From positions 806,001-870,000 of the forward strand of contig NZ_CP011273.1 in NCBI RefSeq assembly GCF_001610895.1: a DNA stretch of 64,000 nucleotides. The letters run 5' to 3'. Every line of letters starts with the position of its first letter. Positions within the stretch are counted from its first letter, which is position 1. This document shows positions 33,417 to 42,800 of the stretch, piece by piece. Made by a program: the position numbers and the translations under genes. The notes beneath the pieces are model-generated. The model was not told the DNA's origin, searched no databases, and saw only the letters and a list, made by a program, of their open reading frames with translations. Source of the DNA: Planctomyces sp. SH-PL62. Lineage in GTDB: Bacteria > Planctomycetota > Planctomycetia > Isosphaerales > Isosphaeraceae.

Positions 33417-33709
33417 CGGAGTCAATCCTCCGCCCCTCGGCCTGTCCCGATGGCCGGTTTCGATAGGGATCATCACGTCCTTCCCCCGCGAGGGGGGAAG
33501 ACCGTGATCGAGCACGAAGGCCGATGGAGTTTCAAGCGATCGGCCTGCAAATTCCGTCGGCGCTCATGCTCGTCCTCCCCGCGAGGGGGGAAGACCGTCG
33601 TGAGGGGGCTGCGGACTTCGAGGCCCACGCCGGACCGGGGATGCGACGGCGGTCGTCCCCCTGGTCCGGCTTTCGACGGTTTTCTCCCGCCGGGGGATGG
33701 GGCGTGGGC
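33417..33709. repeat. Cluster of palindromic repeats
   Basis: Two near-identical copies of CGTCC-TTCCCCCGCG-AGGGGGGAAG-ACCGT (33476-33505 and 33571-33600) each form a CTTCCCCC/GGGGGGAAG hairpin with a GCGA loop. A third, degenerate copy is at 33674-33702 (CGACGGTTTTCTCCCGCC, GGGGGATGG). The copies are about 95-100 bases apart. They sit between the membrane-protein gene and the convergent aroF gene, so bidirectional termination is a plausible role. They resemble REP-type intergenic palindromes. Confidence 0.65.
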
Positions 33710-34723
33710 TCACATGGTCCGGTCGACGGCCTCGGCGACGCGTCGGCACTGGTCCATGAGCTGGCCGAAGGCCGCGGGGGTGATGGTCTGGGAGCCGTCG
33801 CTGGCGGCCCGCTTGGGGTCCTCGTGCACCTCGATGATGAGGCCGTCGGCGCCCGCCGCGATGGACGCCCTGGACATCGACGCGACCAGGCTCGCCTTGC
33901 CGGTGCCGTGCGACGGGTCGACGACGACGGGGAGGTGGGACTTCTCGTTGAGGTAGGCGACGGTAGCCAGCGGCAGGGTGAATCGGGTGTGGTCCTCGAA
34001 CGTCCTGATCCCGCGCTCGCAGAGGACGACGTTGGGGTTGCCGCGATCGAGGATGTACTCGGCTGCCAGCAGGAATTCCTCGATGGTCGCGCTCATGCCC
34101 CGCTTGAGCAGGGTCGGCTTGCCGGAGTCTCCCACGGCCTGGAGGAGCTGGTAGTTCTGCATGTTGCGGGCGCCGATCTGGAGGACGTCGGCGTACTCGG
34201 CGACCATCGCCACATGCTCGGGCGCCATGACCTCGGTGACGATCGCCAGGCCGCTCTCCGCCCGCGCGGCGGCGAGCATTTGCAGACCCTTCTCTTTGTG
34301 GCCCTGGAAGCTGTAGGGGCTCGTCCGGGGCTTGAACGCGCCCCCCCGGAGGCCCGTCGCGCCCAGGTCGCGGAGCTTGCGGGCGATGGCGACGATCTGC
34401 TCCTCGCTCTCGACGGAGCAGGGGCCGGCGATGGCCGCGATCTTCGTTCCGCCGATCTCCAGGCCCAGGGCCTTGACCACCGTCCGGTCCTTCTTGATCT
34501 CGGACGAGGCTCGCTTGTAGGGGGCCATGATCGGCAGGACCTTCTCGACCCCCTCGCCGGTCTCAAGCGCCTCGGCGAGCCCCGGCCGCTCCTGGCCGAG
34601 CGCGGCGACGATCGATTGGTGCTCTCCCTTGATGACCTGCGGGGTCAGCCCCAGCGACGAAATCTGCTGCGCCATGGTCTCGATCTGCGTCCCGGTCGCG
34701 TCCGGCTTCATCACCACGATCAC
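33710..34723 (-). CDS. aroF: DAHP synthase, AroF-type (type I-beta)
   Basis: A 337-residue 3-deoxy-7-phosphoheptulonate synthase that condenses phosphoenolpyruvate with erythrose-4-phosphate at the entry to the shikimate pathway. Residues 1-70 are a ferredoxin-like regulatory domain (GTG-initiated [11 protein letters not shown], then [21 protein letters not shown]). The barrel follows with [41 protein letters not shown] and [15 protein letters not shown], the metal- and PEP-binding blocks of this class. The GTG at 34723 was chosen from GAGGGAGG 9 bases upstream; the frame continues upstream without family residues. It is the only recognised aromatic-biosynthesis gene here. Feedback control through the N-terminal domain is known in the family but not shown here. 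Confidence 0.96.
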   Translation of the reverse strand: MIVVMKPDATGTQIETMAQQISSLGLTPQVIKGEHQSIVAALGQERPGLAEALETGEGVEKVLPIMAPYKRASSEIKKDRTVVKALGLEIGGTKIAAIAGPCSVESEEQIVAIARKLRDLGATGLRGGAFKPRTSPYSFQGHKEKGLQMLAAARAESGLAIVTEVMAPEHVAMVAEYADVLQIGARNMQNYQLLQAVGDSGKPTLLKRGMSATIEEFLLAAEYILDRGNPNVVLCERGIRTFEDHTRFTLPLATVAYLNEKSHLPVVVDPSHGTGKASLVASMSRASIAAGADGLIIEVHEDPKRAASDGSQTITPAAFGQLMDQCRRVAEAVDRTM

Positions 34724-34858
34724 GGTTGACGCCCTCCCTCTGATTGTTGAGCCTCGGGGCCCGCCCGATCCTGCCCCGGCGCACGCGGCCGGGAGGTCGA
34801 GGTGACGTCGCCGACGCCCTCTTGCTGGGAAACTCGGAATGGGCAAAGCGGAAAACGA
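34724..34858. other. Spacer between aroF and the RNA unit
   Basis: Gap of about 135 bases on the minus strand after the terminator at 34859-34895. It should carry the aroF promoter and ribosome-binding site (GAGGGAGG). No strong promoter pair is visible. Confidence 0.3.
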
Positions 34859-35343
34859 AAAGGCCCCGGTCCTGATGCCAGGTCCCGGGGCCTTTGGGTT
34901 TTGACTTTGTATGGGGGTGGGGTTCTAAACGACACCTCCGCACACTGCCCGGCGACCTGACGTGACCCTGGTAAACCAGAACCACCAGCCCTGATAGGAG
35001 CCGTTATAGGTCGCAAACAAGCCGTGAGCCACGCGAGGGAACCCCAATCGTCGCTGTCGTATCGATCAAGAAAGGCGAATCCGACCGGGCTCGGGGCGAA
35101 TCCCCGAGCCCGATCGAACCAAACCTCGGTAGGTTCGGAATATGCGGCTTGCCCGACGGGCAACCCGTCGGCTGCCGTTAGGCGAGCCGCCCCTGGTTGT
35201 CACTACACACGCGATCACCTCCTTTACGTTCTAGCCTCCCCGGGCCCGCGTGAGTCCAGCCTCATCGCGAGTGCGGGCTCTAGTCCGTCACGCCACGGTA
35301 GCGCGATCCGAGTGCCGTTCAGACGCGTGTCGCCCGAATCGAC
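34850..35343 (-). ncRNA. Putative structured non-coding transcription unit
   Basis: Between a promoter-like site (35350-35378) and a strong terminator (34859-34895) about 490 bases on the minus strand form a self-contained unit without a credible protein. Visible stems include GGGCTCGGGG/CCCCGAGCCC (around 35087-35111), AACCT/AGGTT (about 35119-35133), TTGCCC/GGGCAA (about 35149-35163) inside an outer GCGGCT/AGCCGC pair (about 35144-35191), and CTGGT/ACCAG (34964-34975). Near its 5' part lies AAAGGAGGTGATC (35226-35214), a 13-base perfect complement of the usual bacterial 16S rRNA 3' end. A GTG follows 7 bases later but only 10 codons are open. It does not match RNase P RNA, tmRNA, SRP RNA or a riboswitch family that I know. 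Confidence 0.5.
34859..34895 (-). terminator. Intrinsic terminator of the structured RNA unit
   Basis: An 11-bp stem AAAGGCCCCGG / CCGGGGCCTTT (34895-34885 with 34869-34859) encloses a nested CCTG/CAGG hairpin. On the minus strand TTCGTTTTCC follows, fitting factor-independent termination. The element is nearly symmetric and might also stop plus-strand transcription. Confidence 0.75.
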
Positions 35344-35349
35344 ACAATC

Positions 35350-35378
35350 ACTGTATCCCCGAGGGGGGGCGGGATCAA
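35350..35378 (-). promoter_or_regulatory. Promoter of the structured RNA unit
   Basis: On the minus strand TTGATC (35378-35373) and TACAGT (35355-35350) are 17 bases apart, each matching 4 of 6 consensus positions. The predicted start is near 35343, about 115 bases before the anti-16S motif. The site begins 17 bases after the stop of the upstream HD-hydrolase gene. Confidence 0.5.
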
Positions 35379-35394
35379 CCGTTGGCGTCGAAAA

Positions 35395-35970
35395 TCAATC
35401 CAGACTTTCCAGGACCGCCCGGCAGGCCAGGGCCAATCGCTCCAGCCGCGGATCGCCTTCGCCGCAGACGCGGAGGGAGGCTTCGTAATACCAGAGGACC
35501 TGCTCCCGGTCGGCGTGGAAGGCGGCCCAGACGTCGACGCCCCGGGCGAGGTCGTGGGCGATGGCGGCCAGGTTGTGGAGCTTGTCGGCCAGGATCACGG
35601 CGCGGGCCTCGACCGGGGCGTCGGCCAGGGCGGCGAGGTGGTCGGTCTTGCGGTCGATCCAGGGACGTTTGCGGCCCGACGCGTCGAGCTTGACCTCGGA
35701 ACAGAAGCCGACGAGCCGGGCGACCTCCGGGCCGAACGACCGCGACACCTCGTCGAGGGTCGTCGGCGTGTCCTCGACGACGTCGTGGAGCAGCCCGGCG
35801 ATCACGACGTCTTCCGCGAAGCCGGCGCGTTCCAGGATCCCGGCCACCGCGGCGACGTGCTGGAAGTAGGGCGTCTCGCTCGACCGCCTCACCTGGCCCT
35901 GATGGGCGACGGCCGCGAACCGCGAGGCGGACTCCAGGCGATCCGAGTACAAGGGGGGCGCATCCGACAT
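35395..35970 (-). CDS. HD-domain phosphohydrolase, RelA/SpoT-type small alarmone hydrolase candidate
   Basis: A 191-residue stand-alone HD domain. It has the sequence markers of the RelA/SpoT hydrolase domain: AHQGQVRR (22-29), YFQH (H38), LLHDVVEDTPTT with the HD at 62-63 and ED at 66-67, and the ADKLHN block with D129. These ligate manganese and position (p)ppGpp in SpoT and Mesh1. The synthetase and regulatory domains of full RSH proteins are absent. Hydrolysis of (p)ppGpp is therefore a good hypothesis, but related HD domains cleave other nucleotides. It is divergently oriented to the secreted-protein gene, with a 129-base shared promoter region. Confidence 0.85.
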   Translation of the reverse strand: MSDAPPLYSDRLESASRFAAVAHQGQVRRSSETPYFQHVAAVAGILERAGFAEDVVIAGLLHDVVEDTPTTLDEVSRSFGPEVARLVGFCSEVKLDASGRKRPWIDRKTDHLAALADAPVEARAVILADKLHNLAAIAHDLARGVDVWAAFHADREQVLWYYEASLRVCGEGDPRLERLALACRAVLESLD

Positions 35971-36099
35971 CGATTCCAGGCTCCTGCACGTCCGCGACGA
36001 TCGACCGCACGCCCTCGCAGCTTGCCCCGCCGGGCCCGTGAGGGCAAGATGGCGGTTGATCCGAGTCCCGCTTTCAAGCCCGCCGGATGAGACCACGCC

Positions 36100-37245
36100 A
36101 TGACGAGCCATCGGACGCATTCCCGGATCGCGACTTTCCTCGGAGCCTGCCTGTTCGGCTTCGGAGCGGCCGTCGCGGAGCCCCGAGCGGAGGCCGAGCC
36201 CCCCGCGGAACCCCGGCCCAGGGTCGTGGTGCGGGGCGTCTACGGCGGCGTCCCGTCGCAGATTTTCGAGCGGGGCGAGACGCTCGACGACTACGGAATC
36301 AACGCCGTCTGGATCGGGTCGGAAGGGGCGACGGCAGGGGTGGTCGCCGACCTGAAGGCGAAGGCCCCCGGCGTCCGGGTCTTCGCCGAGTTCAACACCA
36401 TGCACCACGCCGGCTACCTGGCCGACCACCCCGACGCCGCGCCCGTCGGCCCGGACGGCCTGCGCTCCCCCGCGCCCGACGGCTGGCAGGGGGTCTGCCC
36501 GACCCATCCCGAATACCGTCGCGAGCGGATGGCCGCCTTCCGGAAGACGCTCGCCGAGGCCCCGGTCGACGGGATCTGGCTCGACTACCACCACGCCCAC
36601 GCGAGCTGGGAGCAGGCCGAGCCCAACCTGCCCGACACCTGCTTCTGCAAGCGGTGCCTGGAGACCTTCGCCCGCGACGCCGGCGCGACGATCGGCGACC
36701 GGCCCACGCCCGAGATCGCCCGCCGGCTGCTGGGAGAGGACCGCGAGAAGTGGGTGGCCTGGCGCTGCGGCGTCTTCACCGACTGGGTCCGCGAGTTCCG
36801 GTCGATCGTGGACGAGGTCCGGCCCAGTGCCCTGCTGGGGACATTCCACTGCCCCTGGACCGACAAGGAACGCGGCGGCGCCCTGCGCGACAAGCTGGCG
36901 ATCGACCTCAAGGCCCAGGCTCCCTACCTGGACGTCTTCAGCATCATGCCCTACCACGCCCGGTTCGGCCACGCCGACGACCCCGCCTGGATCTCGCGCC
37001 AGACGGCCTGGCTCGGCGAGTTCCTGGGCGTCCGGGGCGAGCCCGGCGAACGCCACAAGATCTGGCCCATCGTCCAGGTCGCCGACTGGGGCGAGACCGT
37101 CCGTCCGGAAGACGTCGCCGCGATCCTGGACCACGGCACGAGGCCCCCATCGACCGGCGCGACCGTCTTCCACTGGTCGGGCATCGGCCCCGACTGGGAC
37201 AAAGTGCAGGCGATGGGACGCTTCTACCGCGCCATCCGACCCTGA
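36100..37245 (+). CDS. Secreted putative TIM-barrel hydrolase-like protein
   Basis: The 381-residue protein has an N-terminal signal (residues 9-27, IATFLGACLFGFGAAVA) and then a region that alternates strands and helices as in TIM-barrel glycoside hydrolases: VVVRGVYGG, INAVWIG, VRVFAEFNTMHHAG, VDGIWLDYHHAHAS, LLGTFHCPWTD, DVFSIMPYHARFG, IVQVADW and GATVFHWSGIG. The DGIWLDYHH motif resembles the catalytic-Asp region of uncharacterised glycosyl-hydrolase-like families. A cysteine pair in TCFCKRCLETFA might bind metal or form a disulfide. I cannot assign a family or substrate with certainty. Confidence 0.7.
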   Translation: MTSHRTHSRIATFLGACLFGFGAAVAEPRAEAEPPAEPRPRVVVRGVYGGVPSQIFERGETLDDYGINAVWIGSEGATAGVVADLKAKAPGVRVFAEFNTMHHAGYLADHPDAAPVGPDGLRSPAPDGWQGVCPTHPEYRRERMAAFRKTLAEAPVDGIWLDYHHAHASWEQAEPNLPDTCFCKRCLETFARDAGATIGDRPTPEIARRLLGEDREKWVAWRCGVFTDWVREFRSIVDEVRPSALLGTFHCPWTDKERGGALRDKLAIDLKAQAPYLDVFSIMPYHARFGHADDPAWISRQTAWLGEFLGVRGEPGERHKIWPIVQVADWGETVRPEDVAAILDHGTRPPSTGATVFHWSGIGPDWDKVQAMGRFYRAIRP

Positions 37246-37749
37246 CAGAAGCCGGCGCATCGAGGGTCGCGGAAATTGGCTTCGTTCGGCCTCCCCGCGA
37301 ATGAACCCAATTCGCCGCATCTCGAAATTCTGAAATAAGTTGCAATCTCTGCCCGGATTCCGAGATTGGCTTTGTTCGGCCATTTTCGGCCTCGGATGCG
37401 ATGCCTGGCGATTGGCTTCGATCGGGACGCCGACGAACGGAGCCAATCTGTCGCAAGTCTCTGCTAGCCTGGGGTTTCGATCCATAAAGCCGGTTCCCGA
37501 ATTGGCTTTGTTCGGCGAGTTTCGACCATGTCGCGATTCTCTCCGTCGGAACGGGGGACGGAGGCGCGGGGCGCACCGCTCCTACCCTCATCATGAGGCC
37601 GGTTTGCGCTCGAGTGAACCTGGGCCGGTCGAGCTTACGTCTCTGGGAGGGGCGATGTCGCGCAGGCCGGGATCGGGTAGGATGGGGAGGTCGGCCGGGG
37701 TTCGTGGCGTCTCGTCCGCGACGGGCCGACGCAACTTCTAGGGGAATCG
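37246..37749. repeat. Dispersed repeat array ATTGGCTTYGTTCGGC
   Basis: In this 504-base non-coding stretch six copies of a 16-base motif occur: direct at 37275-37290, 37365-37380, 37411-37426 (degenerate) and 37501-37516; inverted at 37298-37312 (degenerate) and 37433-37447. The motif resembles intergenic repeats of planctomycetes that, when read as protein, give spurious RTKPIS-like peptides. No terminator or CRISPR-like spacing is present. The last ~100 bases before 37750 probably hold the promoter of the ankyrin gene. Confidence 0.65.
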
Positions 37750-38244
37750 ATGATGTTCAGCGGCCTCACCAAGCTCGCCGCCGAAGGGGATGAGGCGGGC
37801 GTCCGGCGCATGCTGGACGAGGGGGCGCCCGTGGACGTCGTCACCGACGGACCGTCCAACATGACGCCGCTCCAGGTCGCCGCGAAGGAGGGGCATCTGG
37901 AGGTCGTCAAGCTACTCCTGGAGCGGGGCGCCGACGTCAATCACGTCGACGAGAAAGGGTTCACGCCGGTCACCACGGCCGCCCGCGCCTCCGAGTGGCA
38001 GGTCTTGAAGGTCCTGGCCGAGCACGGCGGCGATTTCCGGACGCCGGACAAGACCCGCCGCAACGGCCACGACTACCTGCGACGCTGCCGGGGCCAGCGC
38101 ACCCGAGCCAGGATCCAGACGATCCTCGAGACGCGCGGTTCGAAGCCGAAGGGGGATGAGGCGGAAGCCGCCGCCGCCGACCCTCTAGAAGCAAGAAGCT
38201 CCCACCCCGCCGGGGCCGAATCCGGCGAGGGGGAGACTTCCTGA
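37750..38244 (+). CDS. Ankyrin-repeat protein
   Basis: The 164-residue product contains three ankyrin repeats, about residues 1-32, 36-66 (MTPLQVAAKEGHLEVVKLLLERGADVN) and 69-100 (KGFTPVTTAARASEWQVLKVLAEHGG). Each has the TPLxxAAxxGHxxVVxLLLxxGAD signature or a degenerate form. A charged C-terminal region (residues 110-164) follows. There is no signal peptide, so it is probably cytoplasmic and works as a protein-binding scaffold; the partner is unknown. AGGGGAA lies 7 bases upstream; the second ATG at 37753 is an equally possible start. Confidence 0.88.
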   Translation: MMFSGLTKLAAEGDEAGVRRMLDEGAPVDVVTDGPSNMTPLQVAAKEGHLEVVKLLLERGADVNHVDEKGFTPVTTAARASEWQVLKVLAEHGGDFRTPDKTRRNGHDYLRRCRGQRTRARIQTILETRGSKPKGDEAEAAAADPLEARSSHPAGAESGEGETS

Positions 38245-38259
38245 GGATGATCGGGTTAA

Positions 38260-38288
38260 GCGACGGGCCGGGCCGACCGGCCCGTCGC
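38260..38288. terminator. Bidirectional hairpin between convergent genes
   Basis: A perfect 12-bp stem (GCGACGGGCCGG with its complement, 38260-38271 and 38277-38288) with a 5-base loop lies between the ankyrin gene and the convergent hydrolase. It has no T-tract, but its position between two stops suggests a shared 3' end. Confidence 0.55.
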
Positions 38289-38305
38289 GAGGCGGTCGGC
38301 CTCGA

Positions 38306-39184
38306 TTAGACGGACGCCTTGACGCGCTGGAAGTGGGCCTGGACCTGGCGGGCCATCGAGTCGGCGTGGGTGACGAACCCGATATGGCCGGCACCTTCGA
38401 TGGCTTCGAAGCGGGCACCTGAGACGTCCTGGGCCAGCCGCTTCTGTCGCGAGACCGGGATGATCGCGTCCTTCGAGCCGGCGAGGACCAGCGTGGGCGC
38501 GTCGATCCGCCACAGGCGATCCGTCACGTCGAAGTGCTCGAGCTGCGCCAGGCGATGGGCCATGACGGACTGGGGGGTCTCCCAGATCCGCTCGATCACG
38601 AAATCGGTCTGCGGGCCGGGCTCGGGCTTCTTGGCGTACAGCAGGTTGAGGAACTGGTTGAGGAACGGGCTGTTGGGGAGCAGGGGATACCGCTCCAGGA
38701 CGCGGCGGACGATGGCCGAGGCCGCCGTCGCGTGGAACCGCGACTCGATCCCCTGGACGATCAGCGAATCCAGCAGTCGGGGCTGCTCGACGGCCAGTTC
38801 CAGGGCGACGGCCCCGCCGAACGAGACGCCGAGGACCGAAGGCCGCTCCAGCCCGAGATGCTCGAGCAGGGCGGCCAGGTCGGCGGCGTGCTGGCCGATC
38901 TCGACATAGGGCGTCCGCGTATGTCCCAGCGGGCCCGCACCGTGGGTGAGGTCGCCGCGAAGGCTATACGTAATGACCTGATGCTGCTTCGCGAGCTTCC
39001 GGAGCAGGGGGGCGGTCAACCGCCACCCGCCGGCCATCCCGGGCACGACTACGAGCGGGTCGCCCCAGCCCATCCGGACGACGTCGAAGTCCGCACCATT
39101 GACCGTCACGCGATGGCTGCGGCGCGAGCCCGCTTCGGGCACGATCGTCGACCAGGAGTCTCGCCATTTCGTTGATAGCCGCAT
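38306..39184 (-). CDS. Alpha/beta-fold hydrolase
   Basis: A 292-residue single-domain hydrolase. Motifs are VVVPGMAGGW (oxyanion loop, residues 45-54), the nucleophile elbow GVSFGG with S121 (119-124), LAGSKDAIIP carrying the likely acid Asp, and GAGHIGF with H267. The fold is complete and there is no signal peptide, so it is probably a cytoplasmic esterase or related enzyme of undefined specificity. The start at 39184 is supported by a GAGGGGG shortly upstream; the frame stays open further out with no family sequence. Confidence 0.9.
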   Translation of the reverse strand: MRLSTKWRDSWSTIVPEAGSRRSHRVTVNGADFDVVRMGWGDPLVVVPGMAGGWRLTAPLLRKLAKQHQVITYSLRGDLTHGAGPLGHTRTPYVEIGQHAADLAALLEHLGLERPSVLGVSFGGAVALELAVEQPRLLDSLIVQGIESRFHATAASAIVRRVLERYPLLPNSPFLNQFLNLLYAKKPEPGPQTDFVIERIWETPQSVMAHRLAQLEHFDVTDRLWRIDAPTLVLAGSKDAIIPVSRQKRLAQDVSGARFEAIEGAGHIGFVTHADSMARQVQAHFQRVKASV

Positions 39185-39804
39185 GCCGTCCCCCTCGCCC
39201 CACCTCGGGTCGATACGACCCGTCCGTTGCTGCCGGATCATCGCTGAAGTGTCAGTCGGAATTCCTCGCCACCTGACGAGCCTGGTGTTCCAGCCCGCCG
39301 CATGAGCCGCGAATTCGGTAGGACTCTATCGCACTTCGCGTGCCCAGGGTGAAACGTGTCGATTTTCTTGGTGTTCCAAATTTCGTCATATCGACAGTTC
39401 GGCTGCCGAGTGTCGAGATTTCGGCGCTTTGATCGCCGTGTCGGATGGAGGATCGCGTTGGCAAGGCTCGCTAGTCTTCCCAGTCGTCTCATTTTAGCTC
39501 AGAGAGGTGGTTGAGTCGGCGGTTCTGGTCGTCTCAGTGTCGGGCTCGATCGCGTGGAAAGACGAGATGCTCGCGCTGTCGAAAAAGGGGTCGTTGGTGG
39601 CGAAATTTCGGCGACGACGAAAACTCGCGGATCTTCGTTAGCGAAAACCTGGGGTTCCAGCGCCGAAATAGGGTAGACTGGCGGGGCGATGGTCAGGCTT
39701 GCGGGTCGCTCTTGCAGGGGCGGGTCGTGGCGATTGGATGGGCTGAGGCTTCTCCTGGATCGGGGGGACGCCGGGGGGCGAGCGATGCCGAACTGGATCC
39801 CATC
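39185..39804. other. Divergent upstream region of hydrolase and sigma-54 activator
   Basis: This 620-base region has no convincing gene. It is AT-richer than the surroundings (39300-39680) and contains a TAGACT at about 39674, which could be a -10 for the activator. An ATG at 39785 opens a short frame ([14 protein letters not shown]) that would join the activator if a G7 run at 39836-39842 had one more G; it may be the true start. Confidence 0.4.
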
Positions 39805-42800
39805 TTGGTTAGGCGGGCCTCGTCGAGGGCCGGGAGGGGGGGCCGTCGCGACGGGCGAGCCAGTGCGGCGACCTCGTGGCTCGGCGAGCGCTGGGTCGGT
39901 CTGCGCCTGTTCTACATGGCCTGTACGATCGCGGTGCTGGCGTATTCGGCGATGGTCCTCGGCCAGGTGGCCTGGATGGGGACCATCGGCGTGCGTTGCA
40001 TGTTCGGGACGGAGATCGAGGAGAACGTCTCGCCGAGTTTCCGGTGGGTCGACGCGGCGGGGAAGGATGATCGTCCGTTGCGAGGGGATGAACTGATCTC
40101 GATCGGGGACGTCCATCTGGCCCAGGGGGGCTACTCCGCCTACATCATGGCGATCCGCGAGTTGAGCGGACATGTGGGCGAGTCGGTCGAGGTGCGATGG
40201 AGGAATCCGGACTCGGGACGGATCCACGAGGCGCAAGCCCAGGTCCGGTACGCGCCGACTCGTTCGTGGGTCTGGTCGCTGGTCTGGTTCATCCAGGAGA
40301 TGCTGATCTTCGGGGTGGGGGCGAGGGTCTTCTGGCGGCGGCCGAACGACGATTCGGCGCGGCTTTTCTACATGCTCTGCATCGTGACGGTCGGGGCGTT
40401 CATGGGGGGGTATCACTGGACGGAGATCGTGGGGAGGCCCGCGCTCATCTACCCGTTCGTGCTGTTCGCCCTCCTGGTGCCGACGGTGAACCTGCACTTC
40501 TATCTGGTCTTCCCACGGCCGAATCCGCTGATGCTGTTACATCGCCGATGGGTCCTCGGGGTTCTGTACGGCGTGCCCGGGGCTTTTTTAGGGGCCTTGT
40601 GGGGGAGCATGTACGCCTCGCGGCTCCTTCGGCTGCGGGACGTGACCCAGAGTACGACGGCCCTGGAGCTGATCCGGCTGCTGGCGCTCAGCTACGTCTG
40701 GGTGGCGGTCTTCTTCTTCGGGCTCTGCTTCCTCTGCCTGGTTTTCAGCTATCGCCGATCGCGACATCGCGGCGAGCGCAATCAGGTGAAGTGGATCCTG
40801 CTGGCGACCGTCGCGTCGTCGGTCCTGATCGGCTACCTGATGATCCAGACGCTGATCGACCCCTCGAACCTCGGCCGCGACAGTGCGGCGTGGCCGATGT
40901 TCACGGTCTCGCTCCTTTACACGATCGCCCACGCGTTCAGCATCACGCGATACAAGTTGTTGCAGGTCGAGGAGATCGTCAATCGGAGCGTGGCCTACTT
41001 CGCGTTCAGCGTGACGGCGGGCCTGATCTACTCGCTGTTGTTGCTGGTGAGCGGCAAGCTGATCGGCGACCGCCTTTCGGCGTTGGGGCCCTCGTGGGGG
41101 GCGGTGGTGGCGACGGTCTCGGTGATCGTGGTCTTGTTCATCTCGGAGGTGGCGAGGGGGCGATTTCAGCGGATCCTCGACCGTCGCTTCTTCCGGGAGA
41201 AGTACAAATTCGACCAGGCGATGCAGAAGATGCGGCTGGCGGTGGGGAGCCTGGTGGATCGCGAGACGCTGGGCAAGCGACTGCTGGAGGGGACGGCCGA
41301 GGTGCTGCGGCTGGAGTGGGGGGCGCTTTATCTGGCCGACGGCGCCAGTGGGCGGTTCGAGCTGGCCGCGAGCCACGGGCCGGCTCCCGACGAGGCGGTG
41401 CTGGAGCCGGACGACCCACTGGTGTCGCGGCTCCGCCAGGCGTCTTCGATCCGGCAATCGCACGTGATGGGCTCGGCGGCGGCGTTCGACCCGGCGACCG
41501 ACGCGATGATCGCGCTGGGGGGGGAGGCCGCGTGCGGCGTCGGCGGCGACGGCGAACTGGCCGGTGTGCTGGTGCTGGGGCCGAAGCGTAGCGGCATGCC
41601 GTATGAGGACGAGGAGATGGCGTTCCTGGGGGCGCTCAGCTCGGTCTCGGCGATGGCCCTGCACTCGGCCGACATCCAGGAGACGCTGGAGACGCTCAAC
41701 CATGAGCTGCGGGACAAGGTGGAGAAGATCTCCGAACAGCAGCGGCGGATCCTGATCCTCCAGGACCAACTCCGCGACCGCGCCGAGCGAGAGAGCGTCG
41801 CGCCGCCGGGATCGGGGGCAGACGCCGGGGGGCGGAAGGAGCCCTCGGGCCTCGTGGAAGCGTTCGAGCGGATCAAGGGTTCGAGCCCCTCGGCGCGGCG
41901 GATGATGGACATGGCGCGGAAGGTGGCGGCCAGCACGTCGGCGGTCCTGATCCGGGGCGAGAGCGGCACGGGCAAGGAGCTTCTGGCGGCGGCCGTCCAC
42001 GCGGCGAGCCCGCGCGCGCAGCGGCCCTTCGTCAAGGTGCACTGCGCGGCCCTGTCGCAGAACCTGCTGGAGAGCGAACTGTTCGGCCATGTGAAGGGGG
42101 CGTTCACGGGTGCCGATCGCGACCGCGTCGGCCGGTTCGAGCAGGCCGACGGCGGGACGTTGTTCCTGGACGAGATCGGCGACATCAACCTGGAGGTCCA
42201 GACGAAGCTCCTGCGGGTGCTCCAGGAGATGTCGTTCGAGCGGGTGGGAAGCTCGCAGTCGATCCAGGTCGACGTGCGGGTCGTGGCGGCCACGCACCAG
42301 AACCTGGAGGCCCTGATCCAGTCCGGTCGGTTCCGGGAGGACCTGTACTACCGCCTGAACGTGATCTGCCTGTCGACCCCAGCGCTTCGGGAGCGTCGCG
42401 AGGACGTGCTGGAGCTGGCGATGCACTTCCTGGACGTCCACGCGGCGAGGATGGGGAAGTTGCTCACGTACATCGAGCCCGAGGCGGTCGAGGCGCTCAT
42501 GGCGCACGACTGGCCGGGGAACATCCGCGAGCTGGAGAACACGATCGAGCGGGCGGTGGTCCTGGCCGACGGCCCGACCTTGACGGCGGACGATTTGCCG
42601 CCGGAGGTCCGCCAGCCGATCCGACGCCGATACCGGACGAGGGCGGCCGCGGCGGTCGTCGCGCCCCGGGCGTCGACGCCGCGTGGGGCCAGTCCCGTCG
42701 CGACGCCGCCGGCGGCGACGGGTGCGGAGCTACTGGACGGCGAGGAGTGGGGCGCCGAGTTCGCCTCGTTCGAGCGGCAGCGACTGGTCGAGGCGCTGGA

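Noticed and set aside
33476-33600. CRISPR-like repeat pair
   Set aside because: Only two good copies, palindromic, with spacing far too long and no cas genes.
34720-35163. Minus-strand open frame through the structured RNA region
   Set aside because: It has low GC3, runs through the terminator stem and into the aroF upstream region, and starts at a TTG without a ribosome-binding site. Not a credible gene.
35210-35230. Plus-strand GATCACCTCCTTT identical to a 16S rRNA 3' end
   Set aside because: No 16S sequence precedes it, so it is not an rRNA fragment. Read from the minus strand it is a maximal Shine-Dalgarno, which I kept as part of the RNA unit.
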